Counted from the stretch's first letter, positions 24,948 to 34,104 are shown. The stretch: 35,710 nucleotides of DNA from Oxalobacteraceae bacterium (GCA_027490465.1 JAIXXZ010000106.1:1-35710), one strand, 5' to 3'. Notes: a model not told the origin generated them from the sequence alone. Translations and numbers: made by a program.

Positions 24948-27900
24948 TCAGGCTGTGAGACGCTGCTCTTCGTTGCTTCGGATGTCGGTGCTGAATTCAG
25001 CGTTGGCTTCCGTGCTGGGTTCAGCATCGTGGTCAGTGCGTTGACTCGAGTAGTTCTCCATCGCTTTTTTCAGTTCCTCACGATACCGCTCCACTGACGC
25101 GGCCTTCACATGACCAAAGCCTCTGATTTTTTCAGGGAGCGATGCGATGGTGATCGCCGCTGACAAGCGCTCTGCAGTCAGTGTCGGTAGCAAGTTCGTG
25201 ATCAGTTCCCGATAGTCGACGATCAGCTGCCGCTCCATCTTGCGCTCGGCAGTCCAACCGAACGGATCAAGCCGGGTACCACGCAGTGCTTTGAGCTTTG
25301 CGAGCAGCTTAAACATAGGCCAGACCCAGCTGCCGTACTCGGCCTTTTGCGGCTGGCCTTGTGCATCCTTCTTCGCGAACAGGGGTGGCGCGAGATTGAA
25401 CGACAGTGTGAGCTTGCCATCAAATTGCTGCTTCAGGCCCTTCATGAAAGCAGGATCAGTATAGAGCCGCGCGACTTCGTATTCGTCCTTGTAAGCCATC
25501 AGCTTGAACAGTGATTTCGCCACGGCCTTGGACAGCTTGTCGCCTTGTCCGAGCTTTGCTTCGGCTTGTTTCACGTCATCGACCAGTGTCTGATACTGGT
25601 GCGCATAGTCTGCATTCTGATACGAGGTCAGGGATGCAACCCGGCGGGCTACGATAGCCGTCAGTGTCTCCGGCATGTTCAGCACCACGGGTTGTGACGG
25701 CAGCGCGATTTTCTCGACTGCTTTCTGATCGACTGCCGCACGACGACCCCAGCGGAAGGCTTCCTGATTGAAGGCGATGGCCACACCATTGAGTTCAATC
25801 GCACGCATCAGCGAGCATTCTGACAGGGGCAGCAAGCCTTTCTGATAGGCATAACCCAGCATGAACAGATTGGTTGCAATCGCATCACCCGTCAGCGCCG
25901 TCGCTAGTTGGGTGGCATCGATATAGTCTGCAGCGCCAGCCACGGATGCATCGATCAAGGTCTTGACTTCATCGGCCGGAAACTGCCAGTCAGGCTGACG
26001 AGCAAACGGGCCTATGGGCTGTTGGTGACTATTGATCACGGCGCGCGTGCGGCCGGGTCGCATTTTGGCGATGGCATCATGCGTACCGGCGGTGAGCATG
26101 TCGCAGCCGAGCACAAGATCGGCTTCGCCAGTCGCGATACGCTGCGCACGTATGGCATCTGGTGTGGCAGCGATTCGCACATGCGAGGTCACTGAGCCAT
26201 TCTTTTGCGACATGCCGGTCATGTCGAGCACGGATACGCCTTTGCCTTCGAGATGACCCGCCATGCCGAGCAGTGCACCGATGGTAATCACGCCCGTGCC
26301 GCCAATACCGTTGATCAGAACGTTATAAGAGGTTTCGCAAGAAGCGGGTACGGGTTCGGGTAGTGCGCTGTCATTGTCGTAAGTGCTGCCTTTGGCAGTC
26401 GTGACCGATTTCATTTTTTTCAGTGTGCCACCAGTGACGGTGACGAAGCTCGGGCAGAAGCCCTTCACGCAAGAATAATCCTGATTGCATGAGGATTGAT
26501 CGATGGTCCGCTTGCGACCGAATTCTGTCTCCAAAGGCATGATCGAGGTGCAGTTGGATTGCATGCCGCAGTCACCACAGCCTTCGCACACCGCCTCGTT
26601 AATGAAGAGTCGCTTGGATAGCTTGGGCAATTCGCCTTTCTTGCGACGACGGCGTTTTTCCGCAGCGCACACCTGATCGTAAATCAGGACGGATACGCCC
26701 TGAATTTCACGCAGCTCGCGCTGTACTTTGTCCATGTCGGCGCGATCATGCAGAGTGACGTGTGAGGGCAAACCGGCAGGGTCATCGTAGCGACTCAGAT
26801 CTTCGGTCACGAGTGCGATACGTTGAATCCCTTCGGCTGCCATTTGCTGCGCAATTTGTCGCACCGAGATCGTGCCATCGACTGCCTGACCGCCGGTCAT
26901 TGCAACCGCGTCGTTATAAAGAATTTTGTAGGTGACATTCACCTTGGCGGCAACAGCGGCGCGTATGGCCAGATAACCCGAATGAAAATACGTGCCATCA
27001 CCAAGATTTTGAAACACATGCGGTACTTTGGAGAAAGCGGCCTGACCGATCCATGGCGCGCCTTCGCCACCCATTTGCGTGGTGAGCTTGTTGAATTCGG
27101 GATAAATCGCCGTGGCCATCACATGACAGCCGATGCCGGCCAGCGCGAGACTGCCCTCGGGAACTTTGGTGGAGGTGTTGTGCGGACAGCCCGAGCAGTA
27201 GTAGGCGGGGCGGGGTGGGGTGTTGACGGCCTTGTTGAGTACTTGTTCTTTGGCTTCGAGAAAGGCGAGGCGTGCCTTGATCAGATCGCTGGTGTGAAAA
27301 CGCGCGATGCGTGATGCAATCACACGGGCAATCTGCGCGACAGAAAAATCCGCCTTCGAAGTCAGCAGCCAATCGCCGCGCGGTGCAACCCATTCACCTT
27401 TTTCATCGAACTTGCCGATCACGCGTGGTCTTACGTTTTCCTGCCAGTTGTAGAGCTGCTCTTTGAGCTGGTATTCAACGATCTGTCGCTTTTCTTCGAC
27501 CACCAGAATTTCATCCAGCCCTCGCGCGAAATCACGAATGCCTTCGGGCTCCAGCGGCCAGGGCATGGAGACCTTGTGTACGCGCAGACCGATCTCGGCA
27601 GCTCGAGTTTCATCAATGCCCAGCTCTTCCAGCGCTTCGAGTACATCGAGATAGGATTTGCCGGAGGCGATGATGCCCAGCTTCGCATTCGGACTGTCTA
27701 TCATCGTGCGGTTGAGTTTGTTGGCTCTGGCGTAGGCGATCGCTGCATAGATCTTGTAGTCCTGCATCAGCGCTTCCTGTTTGCGCGCTTGTACGCCGAG
27801 CGTGTCGGTCGAGAGGCGCGTATTCAGGCCGCCTTCGGGTATTTTCACATCGTCCGGATAGACGATCTTCAGGCGAAACGGATCGGCATCGACCGAGGCG

Positions 27901-28580
27901 GTGGATTCGACCGTATCGGCCAGCGCTTTGAAACCAACAGCACAGCCGGAGTAGCGTGACATCGCCCAGGCATGCAAGCCGAGGTCGAGATATTCCTGCA
28001 CATTGCACGGATAAAGCACCGGGATCATGCAAGCGGAGAACATGTGTTCTGACTGATGCGGCAGCGTGGATGAATACGCACCATGATCATCGCCGGCGAC
28101 CAGCAGCACACCGCCATGTTGCGCGGTACCGGCATGATTCATGTGCTTGAACACGTCACCGCAGCGATCAACGCCGGGGCCTTTGCCGTACCAGAGCGCG
28201 AACACACCATCGTATTTGGCAGGACCAACCAGTCCCACGGTTTGTGTGCCCCAGACTGCGGTGGCGGCGAGGTCTTCGTTGACACCGGGGACGAACTTCA
28301 CATGGTGCGCGTCGAGATGTTTTTGTGCCTTCCAGAGTGCTTCGTCCAGCATGCCGAGTGGTGAGCCGCGATAGCCGCTGACAAAGCCGGCGGTGTTCAG
28401 GCCGGCGGCGGCATCGCGCAGTCGCTGCATCATGGGCAGACGTACCAGCGCCTGAATACCCGAGAGATAAATACGCCCGTCGACTTTGCTGTACTTGTCG
28501 TCCAGCGTGACGTCAGGTCGACGAATGGCGGTGACGGTGGTCGTGGCGGCGGCGGGCCCGCGCTCTGTCTCGGTCGGCAT
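24948..28580 (-). CDS. Indolepyruvate:ferredoxin oxidoreductase, fused alpha/beta/gamma type
   Basis: I chose the ATG at 28580 (1210 residues), preceded by GGAGGAGACTTTC, over a GTG at 28652. The N-terminal part (LSGIQALVRLPMMQR, VSGYRGSPLG) is the pyrimidine/alpha domain. A CSGCPHNTS segment near 462 opens the thiamine-diphosphate domain. A Cys-rich ferredoxin-like segment CEGCGDCGMQSNC is near 660-672. A gamma domain NVLINGIGGTGVITIGALLG starts near 755. The enzyme decarboxylates indolepyruvate and other aryl pyruvates to acyl-CoA with ferredoxin reduction. Single-chain fusions of about 1150-1200 residues are known in Proteobacteria, so this is a normal length. It stands alone on the minus strand. 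Confidence 0.88.
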   Translation of the reverse strand: MPTETERGPAAATTTVTAIRRPDVTLDDKYSKVDGRIYLSGIQALVRLPMMQRLRDAAAGLNTAGFVSGYRGSPLGMLDEALWKAQKHLDAHHVKFVPGVNEDLAATAVWGTQTVGLVGPAKYDGVFALWYGKGPGVDRCGDVFKHMNHAGTAQHGGVLLVAGDDHGAYSSTLPHQSEHMFSACMIPVLYPCNVQEYLDLGLHAWAMSRYSGCAVGFKALADTVESTASVDADPFRLKIVYPDDVKIPEGGLNTRLSTDTLGVQARKQEALMQDYKIYAAIAYARANKLNRTMIDSPNAKLGIIASGKSYLDVLEALEELGIDETRAAEIGLRVHKVSMPWPLEPEGIRDFARGLDEILVVEEKRQIVEYQLKEQLYNWQENVRPRVIGKFDEKGEWVAPRGDWLLTSKADFSVAQIARVIASRIARFHTSDLIKARLAFLEAKEQVLNKAVNTPPRPAYYCSGCPHNTSTKVPEGSLALAGIGCHVMATAIYPEFNKLTTQMGGEGAPWIGQAAFSKVPHVFQNLGDGTYFHSGYLAIRAAVAAKVNVTYKILYNDAVAMTGGQAVDGTISVRQIAQQMAAEGIQRIALVTEDLSRYDDPAGLPSHVTLHDRADMDKVQRELREIQGVSVLIYDQVCAAEKRRRRKKGELPKLSKRLFINEAVCEGCGDCGMQSNCTSIMPLETEFGRKRTIDQSSCNQDYSCVKGFCPSFVTVTGGTLKKMKSVTTAKGSTYDNDSALPEPVPASCETSYNVLINGIGGTGVITIGALLGMAGHLEGKGVSVLDMTGMSQKNGSVTSHVRIAATPDAIRAQRIATGEADLVLGCDMLTAGTHDAIAKMRPGRTRAVINSHQQPIGPFARQPDWQFPADEVKTLIDASVAGAADYIDATQLATALTGDAIATNLFMLGYAYQKGLLPLSECSLMRAIELNGVAIAFNQEAFRWGRRAAVDQKAVEKIALPSQPVVLNMPETLTAIVARRVASLTSYQNADYAHQYQTLVDDVKQAEAKLGQGDKLSKAVAKSLFKLMAYKDEYEVARLYTDPAFMKGLKQQFDGKLTLSFNLAPPLFAKKDAQGQPQKAEYGSWVWPMFKLLAKLKALRGTRLDPFGWTAERKMERQLIVDYRELITNLLPTLTAERLSAAITIASLPEKIRGFGHVKAASVERYREELKKAMENYSSQRTDHDAEPSTEANAEFSTDIRSNEEQRLTA

Positions 28581-28897
28581 GAAAGTCTCCTCCTTCAGGT
28601 TTTGGGGTTGCGCTGCGGCCTTTGCTCGTCCGGTAAGACGGTGTCGGGTCACAGGGCGGGGTGCCGCGGTAGCGGCTGAAACACAGGGATTTCAGTGAAA
28701 TGCCATACCGAAAATATAGGGGTTTGTTTACGGAAAATGTTTCCGAATTTTTGCCGAAATGCGGTTGATTCAGAAAATTCGTCTGAAATGGGAGGATTTT
28801 TCAGATCGTTTGTATGCTCCCGGTCCGCGCCCGTGCTGATGCGGGTGGACCGGGCGTTGGCCGGGGATACGCTCTGGCCCGGGTGATGGGTCCAAGT
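28581..28897 (-). promoter_or_regulatory. Upstream region of the oxidoreductase gene with three short inverted repeats
   Basis: This 317-base gap holds the presumed promoter of the oxidoreductase. Three compact dyads stand in an AT-rich stretch: ATTTCA-G-TGAAAT (28689-28701), CGGAAA-ATG-TTTCCG (28731-28745) and TTCAGA-N7-TCTGAA (28769-28787). They are spaced about 40 bases apart, like operator sites. A GC-rich hairpin CCCGGTCC/GGACCGGG (28819-28854) lies beyond the DUF3237 stop without a U-run. No gene is seen here. Confidence 0.3.
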
Positions 28898-29434
28898 TCA
28901 GCGCGCGATGAAGATGTCGTACTTCACATAGGCCTCGGTACTGGTGCGCTTGAGCTCGATCATCTTGCCGATTCCCTGCACCTTGTTCAGCCAACTGTAT
29001 TTTTCTGCGGATGTCTGGAACAGCGGCGTGTTGATGAAATACGGCACGCTCTTGTCGTTCAAGACTTCGCCGCGACCCAGTGTCTCAGCCGCTTCTTTGC
29101 TCATGGCGACGACGCCGACATAGCTCATGTGAATGAATGCGCCGTCATCGGTTTCAATCGTCAGCTTGGCTTCCTGACGTAAGGCGCCCGAAGGCATCGT
29201 GCGTATCCAGTCGCCGCCAGGCGCGATGATCTTGCCGTTGATGCCTGGCCCTTTGACCCAGCCGCCGGGCAGGATGTTGACGATGGTGAGCGTGGGATCA
29301 ATCGCCTTGCGCTCGGTGGGCAGGTAGATCGTCATCAGATACTCGGTGCTGACTTGTGTGGTTTGCGCGTGACTGGTGAGCGGCAATGCGAACAGCGATA
29401 GCAGCAGGGCAAGGGCAGTGGTGAAGGTTTTCAT
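28898..29434 (-). CDS. Exported DUF3237-family protein
   Basis: A 178-residue protein with a clean signal peptide (residues 4-22, cleavage near SHAQ). The mature sequence has the DUF3237/UPF0311 hallmarks: GGWVKGPGINGKIIAPGGDWIRTMPSG (segments shown in part), then LTIETDDGAFIHMSYVGVV and a conserved YFINTPLFQTSAEKYSWLN near the end. The family forms a beta-barrel of unknown function, and most members lack a signal peptide, so export is a difference here. It is divergent to the PhyH gene across a 293-base spacer holding an inverted repeat. Confidence 0.85.
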   Translation of the reverse strand: MKTFTTALALLLSLFALPLTSHAQTTQVSTEYLMTIYLPTERKAIDPTLTIVNILPGGWVKGPGINGKIIAPGGDWIRTMPSGALRQEAKLTIETDDGAFIHMSYVGVVAMSKEAAETLGRGEVLNDKSVPYFINTPLFQTSAEKYSWLNKVQGIGKMIELKRTSTEAYVKYDIFIAR

Positions 29435-29727
29435 GTTGGTGTCTCGTGGTTGATGGATAAACGGGTCATCGAAGGTCTGCGCGCGGTGCGCGAGGCAGAG
29501 CGATAACAGGGGCCGGCTTGGCGCGTTATCGCAGACTCTCGCATATGAGGCAAGCGAAATGCCTTTCGCGTTATTGAATTGAAAACGTCAAAGCTCACCA
29601 TCACATGTCTGGGCTGTCACCGGCGAATACCCGGCAATTGCTCTGATACCGCGAGCGGCATTTTGTTGGCGCTTCGCGGGCACAGTAGTACAGTGCGAAT
29701 CAACAACCCTGATCGCCGGAGACGCAG
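29435..29727. promoter_or_regulatory. Divergent spacer with an 8-bp inverted repeat
   Basis: Between the DUF3237 gene (minus) and the PhyH gene (plus). A perfect inverted repeat GCGATAAC (29500-29507) and GTTATCGC (29525-29532), separated by 17 bases, could bind a dimeric regulator of either gene or form a hairpin. No sigma-70 promoter is clear enough to report, and no further gene is seen. Confidence 0.3.
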
Positions 29728-30561
29728 ATGCCTTCCATTCTTGATCCCGTCCAGCGCGCCGAATTCGAGCGCGACGGTTTTGTACTCGTGCCCTCGTTGT
29801 TCAATGCGGATGAAATTGCGCTACTGAGCGCGGCGATAGAGACGGATCCTCAATTAAAGGCGAGTCTTTACGACCGCCATGACGCTAGCGGCAAGAGCAC
29901 ACGCATGGCGACCTGGAACCATCCGGGTGACAGCGTCTACGGTCTGGCAGCGCGCTCGCGCCGTGTGGTCGATACGATGGAAGAACTGCTGGGTGGCGAG
30001 GTGTATCACTATCATTCCAAACTCACCGCCAAGGAGCCACGCGAGGGCGGTGCGTGGGAATGGCATCAGGACTACGGCTACTGGTATCACAATGGCTGTG
30101 TGTATCCGTTCATGGCCAGTGTGATGGTGGCGCTGGACAAAACCAATCGCGACAACGGCTGCCTGCAGTTGATACGCGGCTCTCATCATGCGGGTCGCGT
30201 CGAGCATGGCATTCTGCCCGGCGAGCAGGTGGGTGCCGATCCACGGCGTGTCGAAGAAATGCTCAAGCAGCTGGAGTTGGTATACGCCGAGATGGCGCCG
30301 GGTGATGGTTTATTTTTTCATGCGAACGTGATGCACCGATCTGATCAGAATCGTTCACCAAACCGACGCTGGACGGTGCTGTTTTGCTATAACGCGGCGC
30401 GCAACAATCCCTACATCGAACATCATCATCCGCAATACACACCGCTGCACAAGGTTGATGATGACGCCATCCTGCAAGCGGGTATGCGTCACGCGCCCGA
30501 GTCTGATGATTATTTCCGGAAGAATTTTGCAAATCCACCCGAGTTGAAGAAACGACTCTGA
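29728..30561 (+). CDS. Phytanoyl-CoA dioxygenase (PhyH) family protein
   Basis: A 277-residue non-haem iron/2-oxoglutarate dioxygenase. CGGAG lies six bases before the ATG. The metal-binding triad is His113 and Asp115 in EWHQDYGYW, with the distal histidine likely His203 in FFHANVMHRSDQN; Arg213/Arg214 in SPNRRWT would hold 2-oxoglutarate. PhyH proteins hydroxylate lipids, amino-acid derivatives, ectoine or secondary metabolites; the substrate here is unknown. No partner gene hints at it, as the flanking DUF3237 and lysozyme-inhibitor-like genes are on the opposite strand. Confidence 0.88.
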   Translation: MPSILDPVQRAEFERDGFVLVPSLFNADEIALLSAAIETDPQLKASLYDRHDASGKSTRMATWNHPGDSVYGLAARSRRVVDTMEELLGGEVYHYHSKLTAKEPREGGAWEWHQDYGYWYHNGCVYPFMASVMVALDKTNRDNGCLQLIRGSHHAGRVEHGILPGEQVGADPRRVEEMLKQLELVYAEMAPGDGLFFHANVMHRSDQNRSPNRRWTVLFCYNAARNNPYIEHHHPQYTPLHKVDDDAILQAGMRHAPESDDYFRKNFANPPELKKRL

Positions 30562-30589
30562 TCTTTTCGTCGCGGCCTGCGAATAATAA

Positions 30590-31027
30590 TTAGTTGAATT
30601 TTGAGAGCAATATATTCTTTTCATCAGCCGATAACTCACCGAAGAACTTCATATTGCCTTCGAGGACATACAGGCCGCGTACCAAACCACTGCGGGGATC
30701 GTAGATGGTAAAAAATGCATGGGTACAATTGTGCGGCTCGCACGCGAACAACAGGAAACGAGTCCCAGCGTCATTCTGCAAAAGTTCGGCAGGCGAGGCT
30801 GTGCTGCGGCTCAGCCAGCTCGGTTTGCGTATGCCGGCGCGCCGTATCGTTTCGTCGAATGTGGTACGAAACGCCTTGTTCTTTGGATAGAGATCGAAAA
30901 AGAAAGGGCACTCCACCGCTCCGGTACTGCATTTCTGCCACCGATCGACCTCGGCAAAGCTGGTGCCTGTGATCATGCTGACGAAAAGGATCAGGCTGGC
31001 TGCAAGACTACGTCGGGATATTTTCAT
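30590..31027 (-). CDS. Ivy-like periplasmic C-type lysozyme inhibitor
   Basis: A 145-residue exported protein (signal peptide residues 8-24, cleavage near SFAE). The loop CEPHNC (96-101) corresponds to the CKPHDC loop with which Ivy plugs the lysozyme active site, and its two cysteines form a disulphide. Other Ivy features are FFFDLYPKNKAFRTTFDE near the mature N-terminus and GLYVLEGNMKFFG after the loop. Ivy inhibits host C-type lysozymes and can also restrain the cell's own lytic transglycosylases. It is convergent with the PhyH gene (28-base gap). Lys to Glu and Asp to Asn in the loop are mild changes. Confidence 0.7.
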   Translation of the reverse strand: MKISRRSLAASLILFVSMITGTSFAEVDRWQKCSTGAVECPFFFDLYPKNKAFRTTFDETIRRAGIRKPSWLSRSTASPAELLQNDAGTRFLLFACEPHNCTHAFFTIYDPRSGLVRGLYVLEGNMKFFGELSADEKNILLSKFN

Positions 31028-31204
31028 GATGTTGGGTCGTTATGGTTTTGGCAATTAATGATCTGGTAGCACGAGCATCGGATGTGCAGCGCTCCAACGA
31101 TAACGTACTTTCCAATGGGTGACGACAAGTTAGCGTCCCCGCGTTCTGCATTGATCAGGTACCCTCATAACAGGCAAGACAATCAACCAGACTTCAAATT
31201 TTCG

Positions 31205-32668
31205 ATGCACGCACTCCCGGACGAGATTACTGGCCTGAGCGCCCAGGCACTATCGGCTGCAATACACGATCGCACGCTGTCGTGCCGTGAGGTGATGCAG
31301 GCCTATCTGGCGCGCATTCATCGTTTGAACCCCGGATATAACGCACTCATCCATCTTGCGACAGATGATCAACTGCTTGAACAGGCGGAGGCGCGTGACG
31401 CGCAGCTGGCGCGCGGTGAATCCATGGGCTGGCTGCACGGTCTACCGCATGCGATTAAAAACACCGCGCATGTGATGGGTTTTCCAAGCGACTTTGGATG
31501 CCCTTTGCTGCAGGGGGTGATGCCACACCACGACCAGATCATCGCGGAGCGTATCAAGGCGGCCGGCGCCATCATCATAGGCAAGACCAATATTCCCGAA
31601 CTGGGTTTGGGCTCGCATACCTTTAACAAGATTCACGGCACGACCCGCAATGCATGGGATACCAGCGTGAGCGCGGGCGGTAGCAGTGGTGGTGCGGCGG
31701 TAGCGCTCGCGCATCACATGCTCCCTGTGGCGGATGGTTCGGATTTCATGGGTAGCCTGCGTAATCCCGCAGGTTGGAACAATGTATTTGGCCTGCGACC
31801 CAGTCAGGGTCTCGTGCCGCGCTGGCCTCGTGCTGAATTCTGGTTGCATCAATTGGCGATCGAAGGCCCGATGGCGCGCAACGTGCGCGATCTGGCGCAG
31901 CTGCTGGCTACACAGGCAGGCGCGGATCTACGTGATCCGATGTCGCTTGGCTCGGCGTATGCCATGCCTGCGCGCTGGCCCGAGGCATCTTCGCTTAAAG
32001 GTTTGCGCGTGGGCTGGCTGGGCAGCCTCAATGGTCATCTGGCGCTCGAACCTGGCGTGCTTGAGGTGTGTGAACAAGGTCTGAGCAGGATGGCGGCGGC
32101 AGGTGCGCTGGTAGAACCTCTGTCATCCGACTTGGGCTTTGATCCCGAAGCCGTCTGGGAGGCCTGGCTGGTGTGGCGGCGCGCGCTGACGGCAGCGAAT
32201 GTGCGTGGGCTGATCAAGCTGCCGCGCGCGCGTGAATTGCTTGAGACTAAAACGCTCTGGGAATATGAACAGGCTGAGGGTTTGCTCTACACGGAATTCG
32301 AAAGGGCGAGTGAGGTACGCAGCGCGTTTTACAACGCCATGTTGAGTCTATTGTCGCGATTTGATGTGTTGGCTCTGCCGGTCACCCAAGTCTGGCCTTT
32401 CCCTGCCGAGCAGGCATGGCCAACACAGATTGCGGGTCGCACGATGGACACCTATCATCGTTGGATGGAGTGCACGATTTACGCGACGATGGCTGGCTTG
32501 CCGGCGATTAGCGTGCCGGCCGGATTTGATGCATCGGGACGGTGGCCCATGGGCTTGCAGTTGATTGGCCAGCCCAAGGGAGATGGCGCTTTGCTGGAGG
32601 TGGCAGCTGCCTATGAGGTGATCGCTATGGATATCCTGAATCGTCGGCCACCTGTACCGGGTCTGTGA
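31205..32668 (+). CDS. Amidase (amidase-signature family)
   Basis: A 488-residue amidase from the ATG at 31205, where homology to the family begins (ITGLSAQALSAAIHDRTLSCREV); an in-frame ATG at 31082 would add 41 residues with no recognisable content. Catalytic Lys85 (HAIKN), the cis-Ser in SAGGSSGGAA (156-165) and the nucleophile Ser184 in GSDFMGSLRNPAG are present. The usual DTGGSIR reads DFMGSLR, so a Met replaces a conserved Gly. The reaction is hydrolysis of a carboxylic amide; the substrate is unknown and the protein lacks a signal peptide. No ribosome site is obvious at either start. Confidence 0.85.
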   Translation: MHALPDEITGLSAQALSAAIHDRTLSCREVMQAYLARIHRLNPGYNALIHLATDDQLLEQAEARDAQLARGESMGWLHGLPHAIKNTAHVMGFPSDFGCPLLQGVMPHHDQIIAERIKAAGAIIIGKTNIPELGLGSHTFNKIHGTTRNAWDTSVSAGGSSGGAAVALAHHMLPVADGSDFMGSLRNPAGWNNVFGLRPSQGLVPRWPRAEFWLHQLAIEGPMARNVRDLAQLLATQAGADLRDPMSLGSAYAMPARWPEASSLKGLRVGWLGSLNGHLALEPGVLEVCEQGLSRMAAAGALVEPLSSDLGFDPEAVWEAWLVWRRALTAANVRGLIKLPRARELLETKTLWEYEQAEGLLYTEFERASEVRSAFYNAMLSLLSRFDVLALPVTQVWPFPAEQAWPTQIAGRTMDTYHRWMECTIYATMAGLPAISVPAGFDASGRWPMGLQLIGQPKGDGALLEVAAAYEVIAMDILNRRPPVPGL

Positions 32669-32716
32669 AGCTTTTGATTCACCGCGTTTGCCCGAAACTA
32701 TCTTTTCTTATATTCA

Positions 32717-33538
32717 TCAGCGATTCGCTACATTCAAAGCAAGAATTTTTTGAGAATCACATTTGATGTTGCGATGAAAGGCCGTAGAAAAACTTTTCGC
32801 TAATCGGAACAGTAACCGCAAAGGTACGCCATTTTCGTATGAAAAGGATTTTTCCATCAGAAGAAATGGCCAGTCATCGTCATCCTCAATAGCTTTCATC
32901 TGGAAGAGCGGGTACCTTTCTTTTGCTATCTCCGCAATTTCCTCTACATCTTTTAGCAAAGAATTTTCAACGGACACGGCTTTGCCGATCAAAACGATGG
33001 ATTTGTCTTTGGGCCGTATTTTGACAATGATCGGAATATCAATGCCACTCTCGATGCTGACTTCGTTTTTGCCGGCAAGCTTTGCGTCAAACTTGAATCG
33101 CTTGAATAGCTGAAGCAGACTGTCCTGAGTCACATCTTCCATATTCAGCACCATCATCATGGTGTCGCTGAATTGAGCGCGAGATTCTTCGACTATTTCG
33201 AGGATTTCAAAAGATAATCTCGGTATATGGTCATCGCTAATATTCTGATCTCTCAAAATTTGTACCAGAATTTTGTGAACCTCTTCGAACACCGTCGACG
33301 TGACTTGAATGGCGGGCATTGAACTTTTTTGAGCGCGGATTGGATCCCGATAGTGATTCTCGGGTTGCTCCATCACGAAGTGGCTAAACTTGTGGACATC
33401 CGCGATCAATGCGTCCATGTGAACGCTTATGAAAAAATGCGAGATAGTCCGATTGCCGGTGACCTGAGTATAAAGTTCCTGCAAAACGGAATTCAATATC
33501 AGCCTTGGATTTTTATAACTTTCCAATTGTGAAAACAT
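32717..33538 (-). CDS. Globin-like (truncated-haemoglobin-fold) protein lacking the proximal His, with a C-terminal unknown domain
   Basis: A 273-residue protein with an AGGAGG ribosome site. Residues about 14-120 follow the truncated haemoglobin pattern: LYTQVTGNRTISHFF (cf. FY..V..D..L..FF), MDALIADVHKFSHFV, NHYRDPI, then VTSTVFEEVHKILVQIL. By eye alignment with mycobacterial HbN, the proximal His position falls on Met74 (SSMPAI). Haem binding is therefore doubtful. Residues about 135-273 form a second alpha/beta domain (IDIPIIVKIRPKDKS, an acidic EDDDDWPF, then GVPLRLLFRLAKSF) that recalls YbjN or secretion-chaperone folds, though weakly. A gene for a Cys-rich small protein lies 44 bases upstream on the same strand, suggesting joint expression. 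Confidence 0.6.
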   Translation of the reverse strand: MFSQLESYKNPRLILNSVLQELYTQVTGNRTISHFFISVHMDALIADVHKFSHFVMEQPENHYRDPIRAQKSSMPAIQVTSTVFEEVHKILVQILRDQNISDDHIPRLSFEILEIVEESRAQFSDTMMMVLNMEDVTQDSLLQLFKRFKFDAKLAGKNEVSIESGIDIPIIVKIRPKDKSIVLIGKAVSVENSLLKDVEEIAEIAKERYPLFQMKAIEDDDDWPFLLMEKSFSYENGVPLRLLFRLAKSFSTAFHRNIKCDSQKILALNVANR

Positions 33539-33582
33539 GGCGTCCTCCTGTTGATATCGTGGATATCCCGATTACAAGCAAC

Positions 33583-33951
33583 TCAGGCCAATGAGCACCA
33601 GCAACCGCGCGTACTGCCCGTGCGCATGCAGCAGGGGCATTTGGCTCTGGCGCAGGGTCTCTCGCTGGTTTCGTTATCGTCCTCCTCGGGCAGCGCGGGA
33701 AATTCGTCGATGCGCACGTATCCAGCGCTTTCAGAATGTGGTTCCCAGTGATTGGGAAATTCGGATGCCAGATAACGGCTCAGCTGATCAAGGGTGAGGA
33801 TGGTTTCGACCTCGCTCAGCTCACAGTAGCGCCATACCGTTCCTTCGCTTTCGACGTCCTCGCCCTGACAGGCTGCCACGACTCGCTTCCAGGTACTACC
33901 CCTGTGGGAGGCGATGTGCCATTTGAATAAAGTGTGATGCCATTTATTCAT
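33583..33951 (-). CDS. Small protein of unknown function with Cys-rich C-terminus
   Basis: A 122-residue cytoplasmic protein. AGGAATGTCGC precedes the ATG, a fair ribosome site. The first 90 residues are soluble and acidic toward the middle (KWHHTLFKWHI, then SEVETILTLDQLSRYLASEFPNHWEPH). The tail packs six cysteines in CARAKCPCCM...GCWC (about 100-119), which suggests metal binding. I do not recognise the family. It precedes the globin-like gene by 44 bases on the same strand. Confidence 0.55.
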   Translation of the reverse strand: MNKWHHTLFKWHIASHRGSTWKRVVAACQGEDVESEGTVWRYCELSEVETILTLDQLSRYLASEFPNHWEPHSESAGYVRIDEFPALPEEDDNETSERPCARAKCPCCMRTGSTRGCWCSLA

Positions 33952-34104
33952 GCGACATTCCTATGGACGGTAACGAATAACAAAGGGGTAGGGTAAACCA
34001 ATTTCGCCATATACCTAGAAAAATCAGGGACTTATGGCGATTTATTTGGCCGAAAAAGTGTGCGGGTTTGCTCATCAGCGCTTCCCTGACAGCAGGAGTA
34101 TGGC

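Noticed and set aside
32717-33538. Calling this a functional oxygen-binding truncated haemoglobin.
   Set aside because: The proximal histidine position appears to be Met74, so haem binding cannot be claimed.
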